Source: Nostoc sp. PA-18-2419 (GTDB taxonomy: Bacteria; Cyanobacteriota; Cyanobacteriia; Cyanobacteriales; Nostocaceae). Taken from it: 64,000 nt of DNA. How positions within the stretch are numbered: position 1 is the stretch's first letter; the number at the start of each line of letters is the position of its first letter. The stretch covers positions 124,001 to 188,000 of the forward strand of contig NZ_SZNH01000003.1 in assembly GCF_005869855.1 (NCBI RefSeq), written 5' to 3'. The position numbers and the translations under genes were made by a program. The notes under the pieces were generated by a model, which was given only the letters and a program-made list of their open reading frames with translations, did no database searches and was not told the origin of the DNA. Below, in pieces: positions 1 to 10,410 of this stretch.

Positions 1-121
1 TGCTTTATCTACATCAATTGTAATCTATGTGGCTGGAAAATTACTCAGTTAATATAAAATATGCTTCGTCAGTTATATTAACTATATTTAGTCGCAATTA
101 TTTACGTAAAATTTTAGGTAA

Positions 122-1024
122 ATGGTTATTCAAATGCCCCCCAAAGAAACTAGCCCGCGTCCATTTTTGAAGTGGGCAGGGGGTAAAAGTAAGTTGATTC
201 AGCAATATATTCCTTATTTTCCCAAAGATTATCAGACTTATTATGAACCCTTTTTAGGTGGTGGTGCTGTTTTTTTCTATCTTCAACCAAATACAGCTAT
301 TTTAACTGATATTAACGCTGAATTAATTAATACTTATTGCTGTGTTCGAGATAACGTCGATGAATTAATATTACTCCTGAAAGAACATAAAAAACGACAT
401 AATAAAGATTATTATTATAGTGTCAGAAATAACTCTAATGGTACCAATTTAGAAAAAGCTGCTCGTTTAATTTATTTAAATAAAACCTGTTTCAACGGTC
501 TCTATCGAGTCAATTCCCAAGGGAATTTTAATGTTCCATTAGGCAGATATGAAAATCCTAATATTTGTCCGGAAAATTTACTTAAATTAGCCTCCAAAGT
601 ACTTTCTCAGGTAGAAATTCACCAGGCAGATTTTACAGAAGTCTTAAATCGTGCTACTAGCAGTAATGACTTTGTATTTTTCGATCCGCCTTACCACCCT
701 ATTAGTGACAGTAGCTATTTCACTGCTTATAGTCAAAATTGTTTTACTAAAAAAGACCAAGAACTTTTGAGAGATACTTGTGCAGAGTTAGCAAGTCGTG
801 GTGTCAAAGTTATGCTATGTAATTCTGATAGTGAATTTATTAAAAAAATTTATACTGAAATCAATTTTGAGAGATACACAATCAAAGCAGCGCGTTCAAT
901 TAACTCGAACATTAAAAATCGAGGTATGATTGACGAACTATTGATTACATCTTTCGATAATCAAGAATTTAAAAGTCAGAATTCAGAAGTCAGCGTAGAT
1001 TTTGTAAGAATGACAAGTGAATAA
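122..1024 (+). CDS. Dam-like (D12 class) adenine-specific DNA methyltransferase, predicted GATC specificity
   Basis: FLKWAGGKSKL, YYEPFLGGGAVFF (FxGxG motif) and FFDPPY (DPPY motif) in the order typical of Dam/DpnII MTases; 300 aa. Confidence 0.93.
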   Translation: MVIQMPPKETSPRPFLKWAGGKSKLIQQYIPYFPKDYQTYYEPFLGGGAVFFYLQPNTAILTDINAELINTYCCVRDNVDELILLLKEHKKRHNKDYYYSVRNNSNGTNLEKAARLIYLNKTCFNGLYRVNSQGNFNVPLGRYENPNICPENLLKLASKVLSQVEIHQADFTEVLNRATSSNDFVFFDPPYHPISDSSYFTAYSQNCFTKKDQELLRDTCAELASRGVKVMLCNSDSEFIKKIYTEINFERYTIKAARSINSNIKNRGMIDELLITSFDNQEFKSQNSEVSVDFVRMTSE

Positions 1025-1119
1025 ATTATTTAAATTGCATCATCCAACCGATTATTTAATATAAAAAACTTGGATTCACCAATTTAGTAACAATTAAATT
1101 CTAAATTCTAACTCCTTCT

Positions 1120-1614
1120 TCAAAGATTCTTATTTGCCCAAGCAATAAATCTATCTAAGCTATAAACTGCTAATAAATTATGGTTATCACTAACTCTTGC
1201 TTTTAGCCATTTGCTTGCACCTTCTCGCATCCCTTCACCACCTAGTATAACGATAGTTGGTGCAGGGTAATAATGCTGAATATTCATATTTAAATAAGGA
1301 AACTTTTCATCAACTGAACCAGGGCTTTCTTGCCATTTGCACTCGATAATTAAACCAGATGGCATTGCAGGTGAGCTAACAACGTAAAAATCAACCTTTA
1401 AATCGGTATGATAAATTCCAGTGCCGATATAAACTTCTTTACCATAGCGTTTTGGTAATAAAGCTGCGTTTAATATAAATTCTTTGGAGACATAATTTCC
1501 CACTTGAAAATAATTATGTCCATTCAAGATTGCTTCAACATTAATTTCTAAAATTCTCCCTGCCTTATTTGCCCGCCCACCTTGAGTCAGAGCCATCTCA
1601 AATTCCTCTGCCAA
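1120..1614 (-). CDS. Putative PD-(D/E)XK superfamily nuclease, possible restriction partner of the upstream methylase
   Basis: D...ExK-like core 'LKVDFYVVSSPAMPSGLIIECKWQ' after an N-terminal helix; convergent with the adjacent MTase. Confidence 0.6.
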   Translation of the reverse strand: MAEEFEMALTQGGRANKAGRILEINVEAILNGHNYFQVGNYVSKEFILNAALLPKRYGKEVYIGTGIYHTDLKVDFYVVSSPAMPSGLIIECKWQESPGSVDEKFPYLNMNIQHYYPAPTIVILGGEGMREGASKWLKARVSDNHNLLAVYSLDRFIAWANKNL

Positions 1615-1785
1615 AAGTACTGCTTATTATAGAATTCCATAGAAGCAGTAATTTGTGGTGAGTTACTTAATATGAATTTTTGTTGAAATGACAAAATATT
1701 GGTATTTTTGTACTAAATAAATACAAGTGTATTAATTTGGATAAAGAATGAATAATTAGTTGAATTAGTAATTTTCCTTTGGACT

Positions 1786-3006
1786 TTAACCCGTCTGTGC
1801 TTCACTATTACCGTTGCGGATAGCCCATGCTAATTCTAATAACTGAGTCCAGCGCTTTTGCAGTTGTTTGGGAGTGCATTTGATGGCTTTGGCGATCGCT
1901 TGGTCGTTTTCTCGTGCAGTTTTGAGTTGTAAAATTTGTTGTTGTTGTTCTGTGAGTTGACTGATAAAAGTTTCCCATTGCTGGGAAGATAAACCCAACT
2001 TTTGCTCTAAAGTAGCACCTAGCCATTGATGTACTAATTGCCAATGATGTTGCTTGGCAAACTTTTCTACATGGTATTTAAACCTTTGTTGTAGATAATC
2101 GCGCTGACGGCTACTCAAACCAAGAATTTGGTCGATTTCTGGTGCTGAAAGGTCTTGGAGTTTCAGACTTAAGTAGTCCATACAGTCAGATTGACCTTGA
2201 GACTCCAAGTATTTCATCAATTCAGCAATCACGCGATCGCGTTCTGATTCTTCCGATGGATCGAAACTAGCTTTGGCGATCATTTGCGATCGCAGTTGTT
2301 GCACCGCCGAATTACGCTGGTAAGATTCTGCTTCTTCGCCCTTAGCAGACTCCACCGCCATTTCAATATCCACAGTAGTTTCTTGGGGCTGACGACGAGC
2401 AAAACCTTGCGCCCGCAAGATAATTAATTGCTGATTTGCACCGCCAGGTAAATTGATGCGACGTTTGGCGTACTGTTCTGTGAACGCCATATACTCAGCT
2501 AACTGCAACTGAGTACGTGGCGTGTGATCCTCAGGTAATTCGTTTTCTCGGCGGAAAGCTTTAATCGCTTCAATATAAAATGCTTGTAAAAAATCTTCAA
2601 TCAGGCTGTAACGAGCGTCAAAACCCAACTCCGAACCGGATATAGTTACATGGCGGTAAACCATCGACCCCAAATTGCTATGTAATTCCACTCGCCCTTG
2701 TTTTGAGCCTAGTTGGTAATAACGTAAGCACTTTTGCATTCGATGCCTTGCTAACGTCATTTGCCAAGACTGAATTTGTCCAGATGTTTGAATACGGGAG
2801 CTTTTATCACAGATGCGTTCTACTTCCTTGGCGATGCGCTTTGCTAAAGCTTGGACGCACCTGGGTGCTGCTTTCACTTGTGCTTGCATTTCTTGACACA
2901 GCAATTGAATTAAGGTATCAGTGCTACTAGCTGGCAGTTCTTCGCCAGAAACGTGATTCTCAAAAACTGGTGTAGAGTTTGGTAGATTGGCGACATTAGC
3001 TTTCAT
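1786..3006 (-). CDS. HetZ-related protein (putative heterocyst-differentiation/DNA-binding family)
   Basis: 406 aa; overall resemblance to HetZ-like proteins of filamentous cyanobacteria, with a sigma-factor/HTH-like helical C-terminus; recalled similarity only. Confidence 0.55.
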   Translation of the reverse strand: MKANVANLPNSTPVFENHVSGEELPASSTDTLIQLLCQEMQAQVKAAPRCVQALAKRIAKEVERICDKSSRIQTSGQIQSWQMTLARHRMQKCLRYYQLGSKQGRVELHSNLGSMVYRHVTISGSELGFDARYSLIEDFLQAFYIEAIKAFRRENELPEDHTPRTQLQLAEYMAFTEQYAKRRINLPGGANQQLIILRAQGFARRQPQETTVDIEMAVESAKGEEAESYQRNSAVQQLRSQMIAKASFDPSEESERDRVIAELMKYLESQGQSDCMDYLSLKLQDLSAPEIDQILGLSSRQRDYLQQRFKYHVEKFAKQHHWQLVHQWLGATLEQKLGLSSQQWETFISQLTEQQQQILQLKTARENDQAIAKAIKCTPKQLQKRWTQLLELAWAIRNGNSEAQTG

Positions 3007-3390
3007 AACTTTTCCAGAGAGTAGTATTGCACCGTAATTACAACGCAGACACAGCGATCAAGGCTAGTCTTTGCTGGAGAATCTTTGGGCATTCATCCAT
3101 CAAGACTTGCCCCATGTAATGCTCACATCTAAAGCTCATATTTAAAACTGTAGGAAATACGATAGAGTTACAGCTAAAACAATGTGTCGGTTCTTTCACA
3201 AACCACCACATTGATGCTAATGAATGGATACGCAGCATTTTTTCAAAGTTGTTAAATGCCTTGCTCTAGCGAGTGTTGCCACCATTCTGTTATACCCACT
3301 GCAATCGCCATTAATTATGACAATTTAAAAACTGGAGTTGTTTAAATCACAATTTCCGAAACCAAGACGTGCGCTAATGAAATATCATTC

Positions 3391-4050
3391 TTATACCCAT
3401 GCTGCCGCAGCTTCCCAACCTAAACCCCTCCGTACAATTACTGCTTCATCTGCTGTTAAATCCAAAATAGTAGACACTTCATACGTAGGTTCCTCGCCAG
3501 TATCTACAATGATGTCTACCAAGTTGTCCAAACGGTCAAATAGCTCCACCCGCGATTGAATAGTCTCTGGATCTATATAAATTAAGCTATTATTTATTTC
3601 ATCTGGGGGCACATGTGCGGAAGTTGAAATAATTGGATTGCCTAAAGCTGCCAGCAGAGCCAAACACACAGTATGGTTTGGCACTCTAATTCCAGTAGTT
3701 TTCCGTTTGGGATTTTGCACCAATCGCGGTACTAACTTAGTGGCTGGGAGTAAAAACGTGTATGTACCTGGAATTAAGCGCTTCATAATTCGATAAGCTG
3801 TGTCACTTACGAAGGCATAAGTTGCCACATTTGAAAGCGAGGGACATAAAAATGTTAGTGGTTTATCATTTGCTAGCTGCTTAATTTGTCGCACTCGTTC
3901 TACCGCCGACTTGGCATTCAAATCACAACCGATCGCATAGACTGTATCAGTAGGGTAAAGCATGACAGCGCCACTAGAAAGCGCTGACTTTATTTCTTCT
4001 ATTCGGCGAATTTGAGGATTATCCGGATGAACTGGGAAAATTTTTGCCAT
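3391..4050 (-). CDS. L-threonylcarbamoyladenylate synthase / Sua5-YciO-YrdC family protein
   Basis: 'GAVMLYPTDTVYAIGCD', 'KPLTFLCPSLSNVATYAFVSD', 'IPGTYTFLLPAT', 'GNPIISTSAH' motifs. Confidence 0.9.
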   Translation of the reverse strand: MAKIFPVHPDNPQIRRIEEIKSALSSGAVMLYPTDTVYAIGCDLNAKSAVERVRQIKQLANDKPLTFLCPSLSNVATYAFVSDTAYRIMKRLIPGTYTFLLPATKLVPRLVQNPKRKTTGIRVPNHTVCLALLAALGNPIISTSAHVPPDEINNSLIYIDPETIQSRVELFDRLDNLVDIIVDTGEEPTYEVSTILDLTADEAVIVRRGLGWEAAAAWV

Positions 4051-4109
4051 AGGACAGGTGGGGATTGGGGATGAGGGAGACGCGGGGACGCAGGGACGTA
4101 AAGAAAAAT

Positions 4110-4144
4110 AAATGACTAATGACTAATGACTAATAATTAATAAC
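4110..4144. repeat. Heptanucleotide array (TAATGAC)n ending 1 nt before the larC ATG
   Basis: AATGAC TAATGAC TAATGAC TAATAAT TAATAAC read directly. Confidence 0.9.
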
Positions 4145-4145
4145 T

Positions 4146-5426
4146 ATGAAAAAAATCGCTTATCTTCAATGTCCGACAGGAATTTCCGGTGATATGTGCT
4201 TGGGAGCATTGGTCAGTTTGGGTGTTCCTGTGGAGTATTTAATTGAAAAACTCAATGGATTGGGAATTGAGTGCGAATATGCTTTAAGAGCAGAACTTGT
4301 GCAACGCAATGGTCAACAAGCGACTAAAGTACACGTGCACTTACTAGACCATCATCACCATCATGATCGCGAACACAGTGATGATCATGGACGGCATCTA
4401 CCAGAAATAGAGGGGATGATTCTCAAAGCGGGATTGCCATCACGGGCACAGGCTTGGAGTTTGGCAGTATTCCGGCAGCTAGCAGTAGCAGAAGGGGCGG
4501 TGCATGGCATTTCTCCTGAAAAAGTTCATTTCCATGAAGTAGGTGCTGTAGACGCGATTGTCGATATTGTGGGAACTTGCTTGGGGTTAGATTGGTTAGG
4601 GATTGAGAGCAACGAGTTAGGATTGCCCTTACTATATTGCTCGCCATTTCCGACTGGTGGCGGCACTGTTAAAGCAGCACACGGTCAAATGGCTGTACCA
4701 GTACCAGCGGTATTAAAGCTATGGGAAATGCGGGGTTGTCCAGTTTATAGCAATGGTATTGAGCGAGAACTGGTGACACCAACAGGAGCCGCGATCGCCA
4801 CTACCTTGGCCAAAGAATTTGGTTCACCACCCCCAATCGCTATCAAGCAGGTAGGATTAGGAGCAGGAACCATAAATTTACCCATCCCCAATATTTTACG
4901 CCTCTGGTTGGGCGAGGGCGCAATTTTACAGTCTGATTTCAATGATTCTGGCGATAATAGCTCAAATATAGAAACCATATGCGTCCTAGAAACCCAAATT
5001 GATGATTTAAATCCTCAAGCGATCGGTTATGTGTTTGAAGCCTTGTTTGCGGCTGGTGCGCTGGATGTTTTTACTGTGGCGATCGCTATGAAAAAGTCCC
5101 GTCCAGGGATTTTGTTAACAGTAATTTGTCATCCAGATAATTTATTTCGTTGTGAAGCAGTTATATTCCGTGAAACCACAACTCTGGGTATTCGGCGAAC
5201 TAATCAGCAACGCGCCATTTTAGAACGAGAAATTCAACAAGTGGAAATTGAATATGGCAAAGTGCGCCTCAAATTAGCATGGAAAGGGCGATCGCCAGAA
5301 AAAGTTATTGCTAATGTGCAGCCAGAATATGAAGATTGTGCAGAATTAGCCAGAAAACATAATATTCCTTGGCGGGAAATTCAACGGCTAGCGCTACAGC
5401 GTTGGTATTTAGAGAATCAAAGTTAG
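4146..5426 (+). CDS. larC: Nickel pincer cofactor biosynthesis protein LarC
   Basis: 'CPTGISGDMCLGALVSLGVP', His-rich stretch, 'VHFHEVGAVDAIVDIVG', 'TPTGAAI' typical of LarC (DUF111). Confidence 0.92.
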   Translation: MKKIAYLQCPTGISGDMCLGALVSLGVPVEYLIEKLNGLGIECEYALRAELVQRNGQQATKVHVHLLDHHHHHDREHSDDHGRHLPEIEGMILKAGLPSRAQAWSLAVFRQLAVAEGAVHGISPEKVHFHEVGAVDAIVDIVGTCLGLDWLGIESNELGLPLLYCSPFPTGGGTVKAAHGQMAVPVPAVLKLWEMRGCPVYSNGIERELVTPTGAAIATTLAKEFGSPPPIAIKQVGLGAGTINLPIPNILRLWLGEGAILQSDFNDSGDNSSNIETICVLETQIDDLNPQAIGYVFEALFAAGALDVFTVAIAMKKSRPGILLTVICHPDNLFRCEAVIFRETTTLGIRRTNQQRAILEREIQQVEIEYGKVRLKLAWKGRSPEKVIANVQPEYEDCAELARKHNIPWREIQRLALQRWYLENQS

Positions 5427-5687
5427 GCTACTCAAATCTTGTGCCAAAGCCTAAGGACTTGAAAGTTGTGGCTAAATAAATTAAGTTCGCTCTAAAGTTC
5501 TCAATCTCAAAAAAGCCTGGGTAAATACTGTTTTACTGTAAAGTTGCACCAAACTCTCTTACATCTTGAGTTTGTTTGTATTTTTTGTGTCTACCCTGCG
5601 GTAAGCCATTTGTCTAAGAGACACTGCACGAACGTGTATAGGTGATTCATTTTTAATTTACTAAAAAGGGTTAGACTTAAAGTCATA

Positions 5688-5712
5688 AAAGCCTGCTTAC
5701 GCAGGCTTTGTT
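5688..5712. terminator. Probable bidirectional terminator between convergent larC and the lipoprotein gene
   Basis: AAAGCCTGC-TTAC-GCAGGCTTT, perfect 9-bp stem with T-rich flank on both strands. Confidence 0.65.
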
Positions 5713-5778
5713 TGAGTAATGCCAGATTTAAGCCTCTGGGCACTTTAAAATTTTTGCAAGAGAATTGAATGACTAATT

Positions 5779-6342
5779 TTAATCTACGTTTCTAACTGTC
5801 CTTTTTACCGCATCACCTGCATCTTCAGCTCCACGCTGAACATTTTTTGTCACATCTTCGGTAGCATTCTGGGTATTACCCTTGATATTTTCAATTCCTC
5901 GCTTAGTCCCCTTAGCTACACCTTCCCCAACTTCTTGAACTGAACTACCAATATTGTCGCCTAGGTCTTTCACTTTTTCACCAACGGGTGTTTTTTGAAG
6001 ATTGCGAAAAGCTTCTGCTGGGTTTTTAACTCCTTTTTCGTCAATATTCTTCTGGGCATTTTTTACCAGCGCATCAGCTCTGTCGTTAGCTGCTTTTTCA
6101 TCTAATGCTCTAGGATCTACATCACTAAAGTTATTTATTCCACCAGTGGGAGAAGATAGAGGATAATCTTTTGTGGGGTCGTACCGTTCAGTATTAGGTG
6201 CTTGAGCGCCAGGCTGTGGTGGTTGCGTTGCTATTCCCGGAGCACCACAAGCTTGGGTCAAAAACAGAAACATGCCTGCCAAAAAAATCGTTAAAATTTT
6301 CAAGGGACGAATATTTTTCAGCCAAGTACCTACTTTTTTCAT
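5779..6342 (-). CDS. Small cyanobacterial lipoprotein
   Basis: Start refined to MKKVGTWLKNIRPL at 6342, preceded by an AAGGAG-like RBS; hydrophobic signal ending in lipobox LTQACG. Confidence 0.75.
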   Translation of the reverse strand: MKKVGTWLKNIRPLKILTIFLAGMFLFLTQACGAPGIATQPPQPGAQAPNTERYDPTKDYPLSSPTGGINNFSDVDPRALDEKAANDRADALVKNAQKNIDEKGVKNPAEAFRNLQKTPVGEKVKDLGDNIGSSVQEVGEGVAKGTKRGIENIKGNTQNATEDVTKNVQRGAEDAGDAVKRTVRNVD

Positions 6343-6441
6343 ACTTCTACTCCTTGGATTTTTATCACGTAAGTTAATTATCAGCCAAAATGGCATTTGG
6401 ATTTAATTACAAATCTCAAACCTTGAGACAAAATTAAAGTT

Positions 6442-7009
6442 CTATCTGCTGAGTGCTGGATTTGGTTGTAATTCAGGTCTGGCACTGCCCTCTTCTGCCT
6501 TGTCTTTCAAAAAGCCAGAAGCCTTATCAACAGCCTCTTTTATAGTTTCAATCCGCTCTTTAACGCGAGTCCCTACATTGGGTTCGTTTTGAATCAAACC
6601 ACCGGGTTTAGGCTGTTGAAAGTCCTGTTCAGTGATGATTGGCAGTTCCGCATCTTTGTTAATTCTACCTGCTGGTGTCTCAGCACCGGGATAAAGTATC
6701 TCAGATTGACTTATTCCTAGCAATCAACAATTGTGAGCTTAGTTGTAGGCTAGCTTGGTCACGCCCCTGATTGTTTTTTGGGTTTGTTATTTTAGGATCG
6801 GTGGACATTCTATAGTTGGTATATTTATCTCCACCGTTCTTATAAGGATTGTTTGCTCCGCCAGCTTGAACGGCGGGATTTTGGGGATTTGCACCTTGGG
6901 CATTTGCCCCACTACAAGCAGTGTTAACTATCAATAATAGTCCACCTAAAAAGACAGTCAATGTTTGGCGTAATCGTAGTTTTTTCAAGAATACTATCAC
7001 AGCGTTCAC
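6442..7009 (-). pseudogene. Frameshifted small lipoprotein gene (ORFs 6701..7009 and 6442..6723 together)
   Basis: Upstream ORF has signal + lipobox (LLIVNTACSG) and ends ...QLLIARNKSI*; overlapping ORF in another frame continues SQSEILYPGAETPAGRINKDAELPI. Confidence 0.65.
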
Positions 7010-7349
7010 AAAATCCTCCTTACCAAACTATTAACTAAGTTAATAAATTTACTGAATGATTTAATTTATCAGCAAGTTGTTGTACTTGTTTTAGTTGGCT
7101 AATATTTGATAACCTTTATCAAGAATATTAATGATTAAATAAGCTTTACCTCTAGCGCAAGTCACATTTTAAATAACACAAAAATAATATTTTAATCTAA
7201 CTATAGAGAGATATAAATTAAAGTAAGAACTATTTGTTATAAATATGAGAAAAAAAATAATAAGATTTTCAAAGCTCTGGATATATAGCTTATACATCAT
7301 CAGATTTGAAGTATTTAGCCCTTATCCCTTTAACTGTTAAATTACTAAA

Positions 7350-8270
7350 TTGATGAAGCAATTTTTACGCTGGATAATTTGGGGTGGAACCTTATTTTTT
7401 TTAGGGAAAGCCTTGAAAGATAATTGGATTGAAGTGACTGCTATCCGCATTGATGGGGTAGGATGGGCAATTATAGCAGGAGCAACAGTTGTTACTTTAC
7501 TGGCACATACCTGGGCTGGCTGGATTTGGACTTGGGTTTTACAAGAGTTAAATCAACCCGTACCATGTTCCCAGTTTATTCAAGTTTACCTAAAAACTAA
7601 CATTGCTAAGTATTTGCCAGGTAATATTTGGCATTACTACGGACGAATTATTGCCGCCAAAAATGCCAATGTTTCTGCTGGCGCAGCTACCTTAAGTGTT
7701 TTGCTCGAACCGTTACTCATGGCAACGGCTGCTTTAATCATTATTATTGTATTCAGTAGCAAATTTGCTGCAAATACCACTGTAGTTGGACAATCCTTAC
7801 AATTAGTAAGTTTAGCTGTGGTGCTTTGTGCAGTTCATCCCCGATTTTTGAACCCAGCTATTCGCTTTTTATCCAAATTTAAGACCAAAAAATCCGACCC
7901 TAATACTCAGTCAAGTGTGGTTTTAACTATTAAACGCTATCCTCTACGACCTTTACTAGGCGAATTGGGCTTTTTAGGTTTGCGTGGTATCGGGTTTATT
8001 TTAACTGTATTTGCACTTAATTCTGTTAATTGGAATCAGATTCCCTTGTTACTAGGGGCTTTTAGTTGCGCTTGGTTGCTGGGGTTAGTGATTCCAGGTG
8101 CGCCTGGTGGGTTAGGGGTGTTTGAAGCGACTGCTTATCAACTATTGCGATACGAGTTTTCAGCAGGCTTAATATTTAGTGCGATCGCTCTATATCGCCT
8201 CATTAGTATTCTAGCGGAAACTGCTGGTGCTGCCTTGGCTTGGTTACACGAAGGGCTTGCCAAATCATAA
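7350..8270 (+). CDS. Lysylphosphatidylglycerol synthase TM-domain (UPF0104/DUF2156-type) membrane protein
   Basis: Multi-TM protein with 'KYLPGNIWHYYGR' and 'PGAPGGLGVFEATAYQLL' motifs; ATG alternative at 7353. Confidence 0.8.
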   Translation: MMKQFLRWIIWGGTLFFLGKALKDNWIEVTAIRIDGVGWAIIAGATVVTLLAHTWAGWIWTWVLQELNQPVPCSQFIQVYLKTNIAKYLPGNIWHYYGRIIAAKNANVSAGAATLSVLLEPLLMATAALIIIIVFSSKFAANTTVVGQSLQLVSLAVVLCAVHPRFLNPAIRFLSKFKTKKSDPNTQSSVVLTIKRYPLRPLLGELGFLGLRGIGFILTVFALNSVNWNQIPLLLGAFSCAWLLGLVIPGAPGGLGVFEATAYQLLRYEFSAGLIFSAIALYRLISILAETAGAALAWLHEGLAKS

Positions 8271-8775
8271 ATAATTCATGATTCTTAATTAGGAATTACA
8301 AATCATTGATTTTAAGTTAGCATCAATGGGGTATTTTTCGCTTCTCCTTATGCATTCAGTCTCTGCGAGCGGATTTTTTAAATCAACTTCAGAAAATCTG
8401 CCTAATTTTAATTATTTAGCAGTTGTTTATATTGACAAATAAAAATATTGGTCGTCAGATAAGAGTTTGTAAATACTGTTAGTTGAGGTACTGTTATCCG
8501 ATTTTCAATTTCCCAAAATCTAGCAATTAAGATTGATTTAATACTACTTTTGTTGTTCCCTTAATATATCTAAATAAATTGTCTTTATGTTTATACCAAA
8601 TGAAACTTAAAACTCTGCGATTAGCAAGGCAAAAATATAAGAAAATCTGCCAGTTGCAAAGGTTATCAAATGAGGCAGAACGACAGGAGTCAGTATTCCC
8701 TTCTGCCTCCTACCCTCTGCCTTCCTTGATAATTAGTTACTACATAACAAGATCGTCAATTTCTACTAAATTTAA

Positions 8776-9156
8776 TGGGGGTGGAGGGACTTGAACCCAC
8801 ACGACCTTTTACGGTCAACGGATTTTCATTCTCCCGCAGTTTTCACTACTACTTGATGACAGTAATCGCTTCAAGTTTTGAGAATTGGACTCTCCCTTTA
8901 CCCTCGACTTAACGTTAGGGTAGCTCCCGTCGGGTCTCTGCACCTTCCGAATAGTTAGGAGTTATGAGTTAGGAGTTATGAGTTTTTTACTCACTACTAT
9001 CACTCAGCACTTACAACACTTTTCGGCTTGGCTCAGGATTGCCGTGTCTGTTACCAGATTTAGGTTTCCCTGAGTTTGAGAGCTTACACTTGAGGGATTT
9101 CTCCTTCAAGGCTCAGTTATCTAAGTCCGTAGCGTCTACCATTCCGCCACACCCCC
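8776..9156 (-). tRNA. tRNA-Leu(UAA) interrupted by a group I intron (exon 1 9123..9156; intron 8827..9122; exon 2 8776..8826)
   Basis: Reverse complement: GGGGGTGTGGCGGAATGGTAGACGCTACGGACTT | intron | AAAATCCGTTGACCGTAAAAGGTCGTGTGGGTTCAAGTCCCTCCACCCCCA; acceptor stem GGGGGTG/CACCCCC pairs, and the spliced anticodon loop CTTAAAA contains UAA. Confidence 0.95.
8827..9122 (-). other. Group I intron in tRNA-Leu(UAA), inserted between anticodon U34 and A35
   Basis: Intron ends in G immediately before AAAATCCG; core contains GGTAACAGACACGGCAATCCTGAGCCAAGCC and GGTGCAGAGACCCGACGGGAGCTACCCTAACG (P3/P7-like segments). Confidence 0.93.
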
Positions 9157-9629
9157 GCAGGTGTTCGGTAACTATTTATTTTGCAGAGGCAGCAAATACC
9201 TCCTCATCTATTCCATCATCAATTGTGTCTTTTGTCCAACTAAATTGAAAATATTTTTTCCAATTGTAAGTCTTTTTGGTTTTTCCCTCACAAATCTTGG
9301 AGAAATATTTTTGAGCTTGTTTGGTAATAGTTTTGAGTTATTACTGAATCTATTATTATAGCATCATCTGGCTGAAATATGTCAATATTAACGACTTTTT
9401 TAATCTTTTAATGCGGTGGCGATGCTGAATCCCCTAGGTTTATTGAGATTTCAGATGACAAAGTATGAAGAAAGCGCCCCACCACCAGCTACAAGTGAAA
9501 TTAAACACCATCTTTCCCCACTCCCTACTTTTTACTCCCTACACCCGTATTTTATTGAAAGCAGATTAGACTTCCCTGAGTTTCGCTCTTGCGCCTATGA
9601 TGAGAAATAGATGCTTAGACAAAAAAGTT

Positions 9630-9842
9630 ATGATTGTCGCCCTGCTGTATCTGATTTTGGCTGGAGCTTACCTTCTAATAATTCCGATCGCTGTCTTGCT
9701 CTACCTAAAGCAGCGTTGGTATACGGCTAGCTCCATCGAGCGCTTGTTGATGTACTTTTTGGTGTTCTTCTTCTTTCCGGGTTTGTTGGTTTTATCGCCG
9801 TTTCTAAATTTTCGACCCCGGCCGCGACAAATTGAAGTTTAA
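9630..9842 (+). CDS. ndhL: NAD(P)H-quinone oxidoreductase subunit L
   Basis: 70 aa from [66 protein letters not shown]; located upstream of DUF3007-trpA as in many cyanobacteria. Confidence 0.85.
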   Translation: MIVALLYLILAGAYLLIIPIAVLLYLKQRWYTASSIERLLMYFLVFFFFPGLLVLSPFLNFRPRPRQIEV

Positions 9843-9866
9843 CAAAATTGGTAGGTCATAAATCTC

Positions 9867-10178
9867 ATGCGACGGATTGACGCTATTGGAATTGGCTTAG
9901 GCATTTTTATTGCTGGCGGCTTAGCGTATATAGGATTACAGCTAGTCGGCTTCGATAATCAGCAAGCTGGTATATGGAGCCAACTCTCACTAGTGGCTGG
10001 GTTAATTGGCTGGTTAGCTACCTATTTTTTCCGTGCGGTGGGACAAAAAATGACCTACCACCAACAGCGGGAAGAGTATGAGCAAGAATTTTTGCAAAAG
10101 CGTTTGGAAGAACTAACTCCCGAAGAACTAGCACGAATTCAAACTGAGATAGAACAAGAAGAGCAATCTCAGGTATAA
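9867..10178 (+). CDS. DUF3007 family protein
   Basis: 'MRRIDAIGIGLGIFIAGGLAYIGLQLVGFDNQQAGIWSQ... THQQREEYEQEFLQKRLEELTPEELARIQ'-type sequence and ndhL/trpA context. Confidence 0.8.
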   Translation: MRRIDAIGIGLGIFIAGGLAYIGLQLVGFDNQQAGIWSQLSLVAGLIGWLATYFFRAVGQKMTYHQQREEYEQEFLQKRLEELTPEELARIQTEIEQEEQSQV

Positions 10179-10410
10179 AGTAATCATTGGTCAGTTATCA
10201 TTTGTCCTTTGTCCTTTGTAATTTGCTTAAGAGGTTGTTTGAAAACTACTGGGTGAATAGAATTTGTGATTACACGAAGCTTAGTCCACCTCCGTGGACC
10301 AACGCAAAAACAAAGTTACTAACCTATCTTCGGGGGTAAATTCTCCTGTAAGTGCGACTTCCATTGCCAAGGGAAGTAATCAATTAGACTTTTCCAACAT
10401 CCTCTAAAGC

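Noticed and set aside
3338-3559. 73-aa + strand ORF
   Set aside because: Overlaps the 3' end of the Sua5/YrdC gene on the other strand; no features
8579-9361. Short + strand ORFs (8579..8794, 9039..9248, 9161..9361)
   Set aside because: Overlap the intron-containing tRNA-Leu gene and flanking AT-rich DNA
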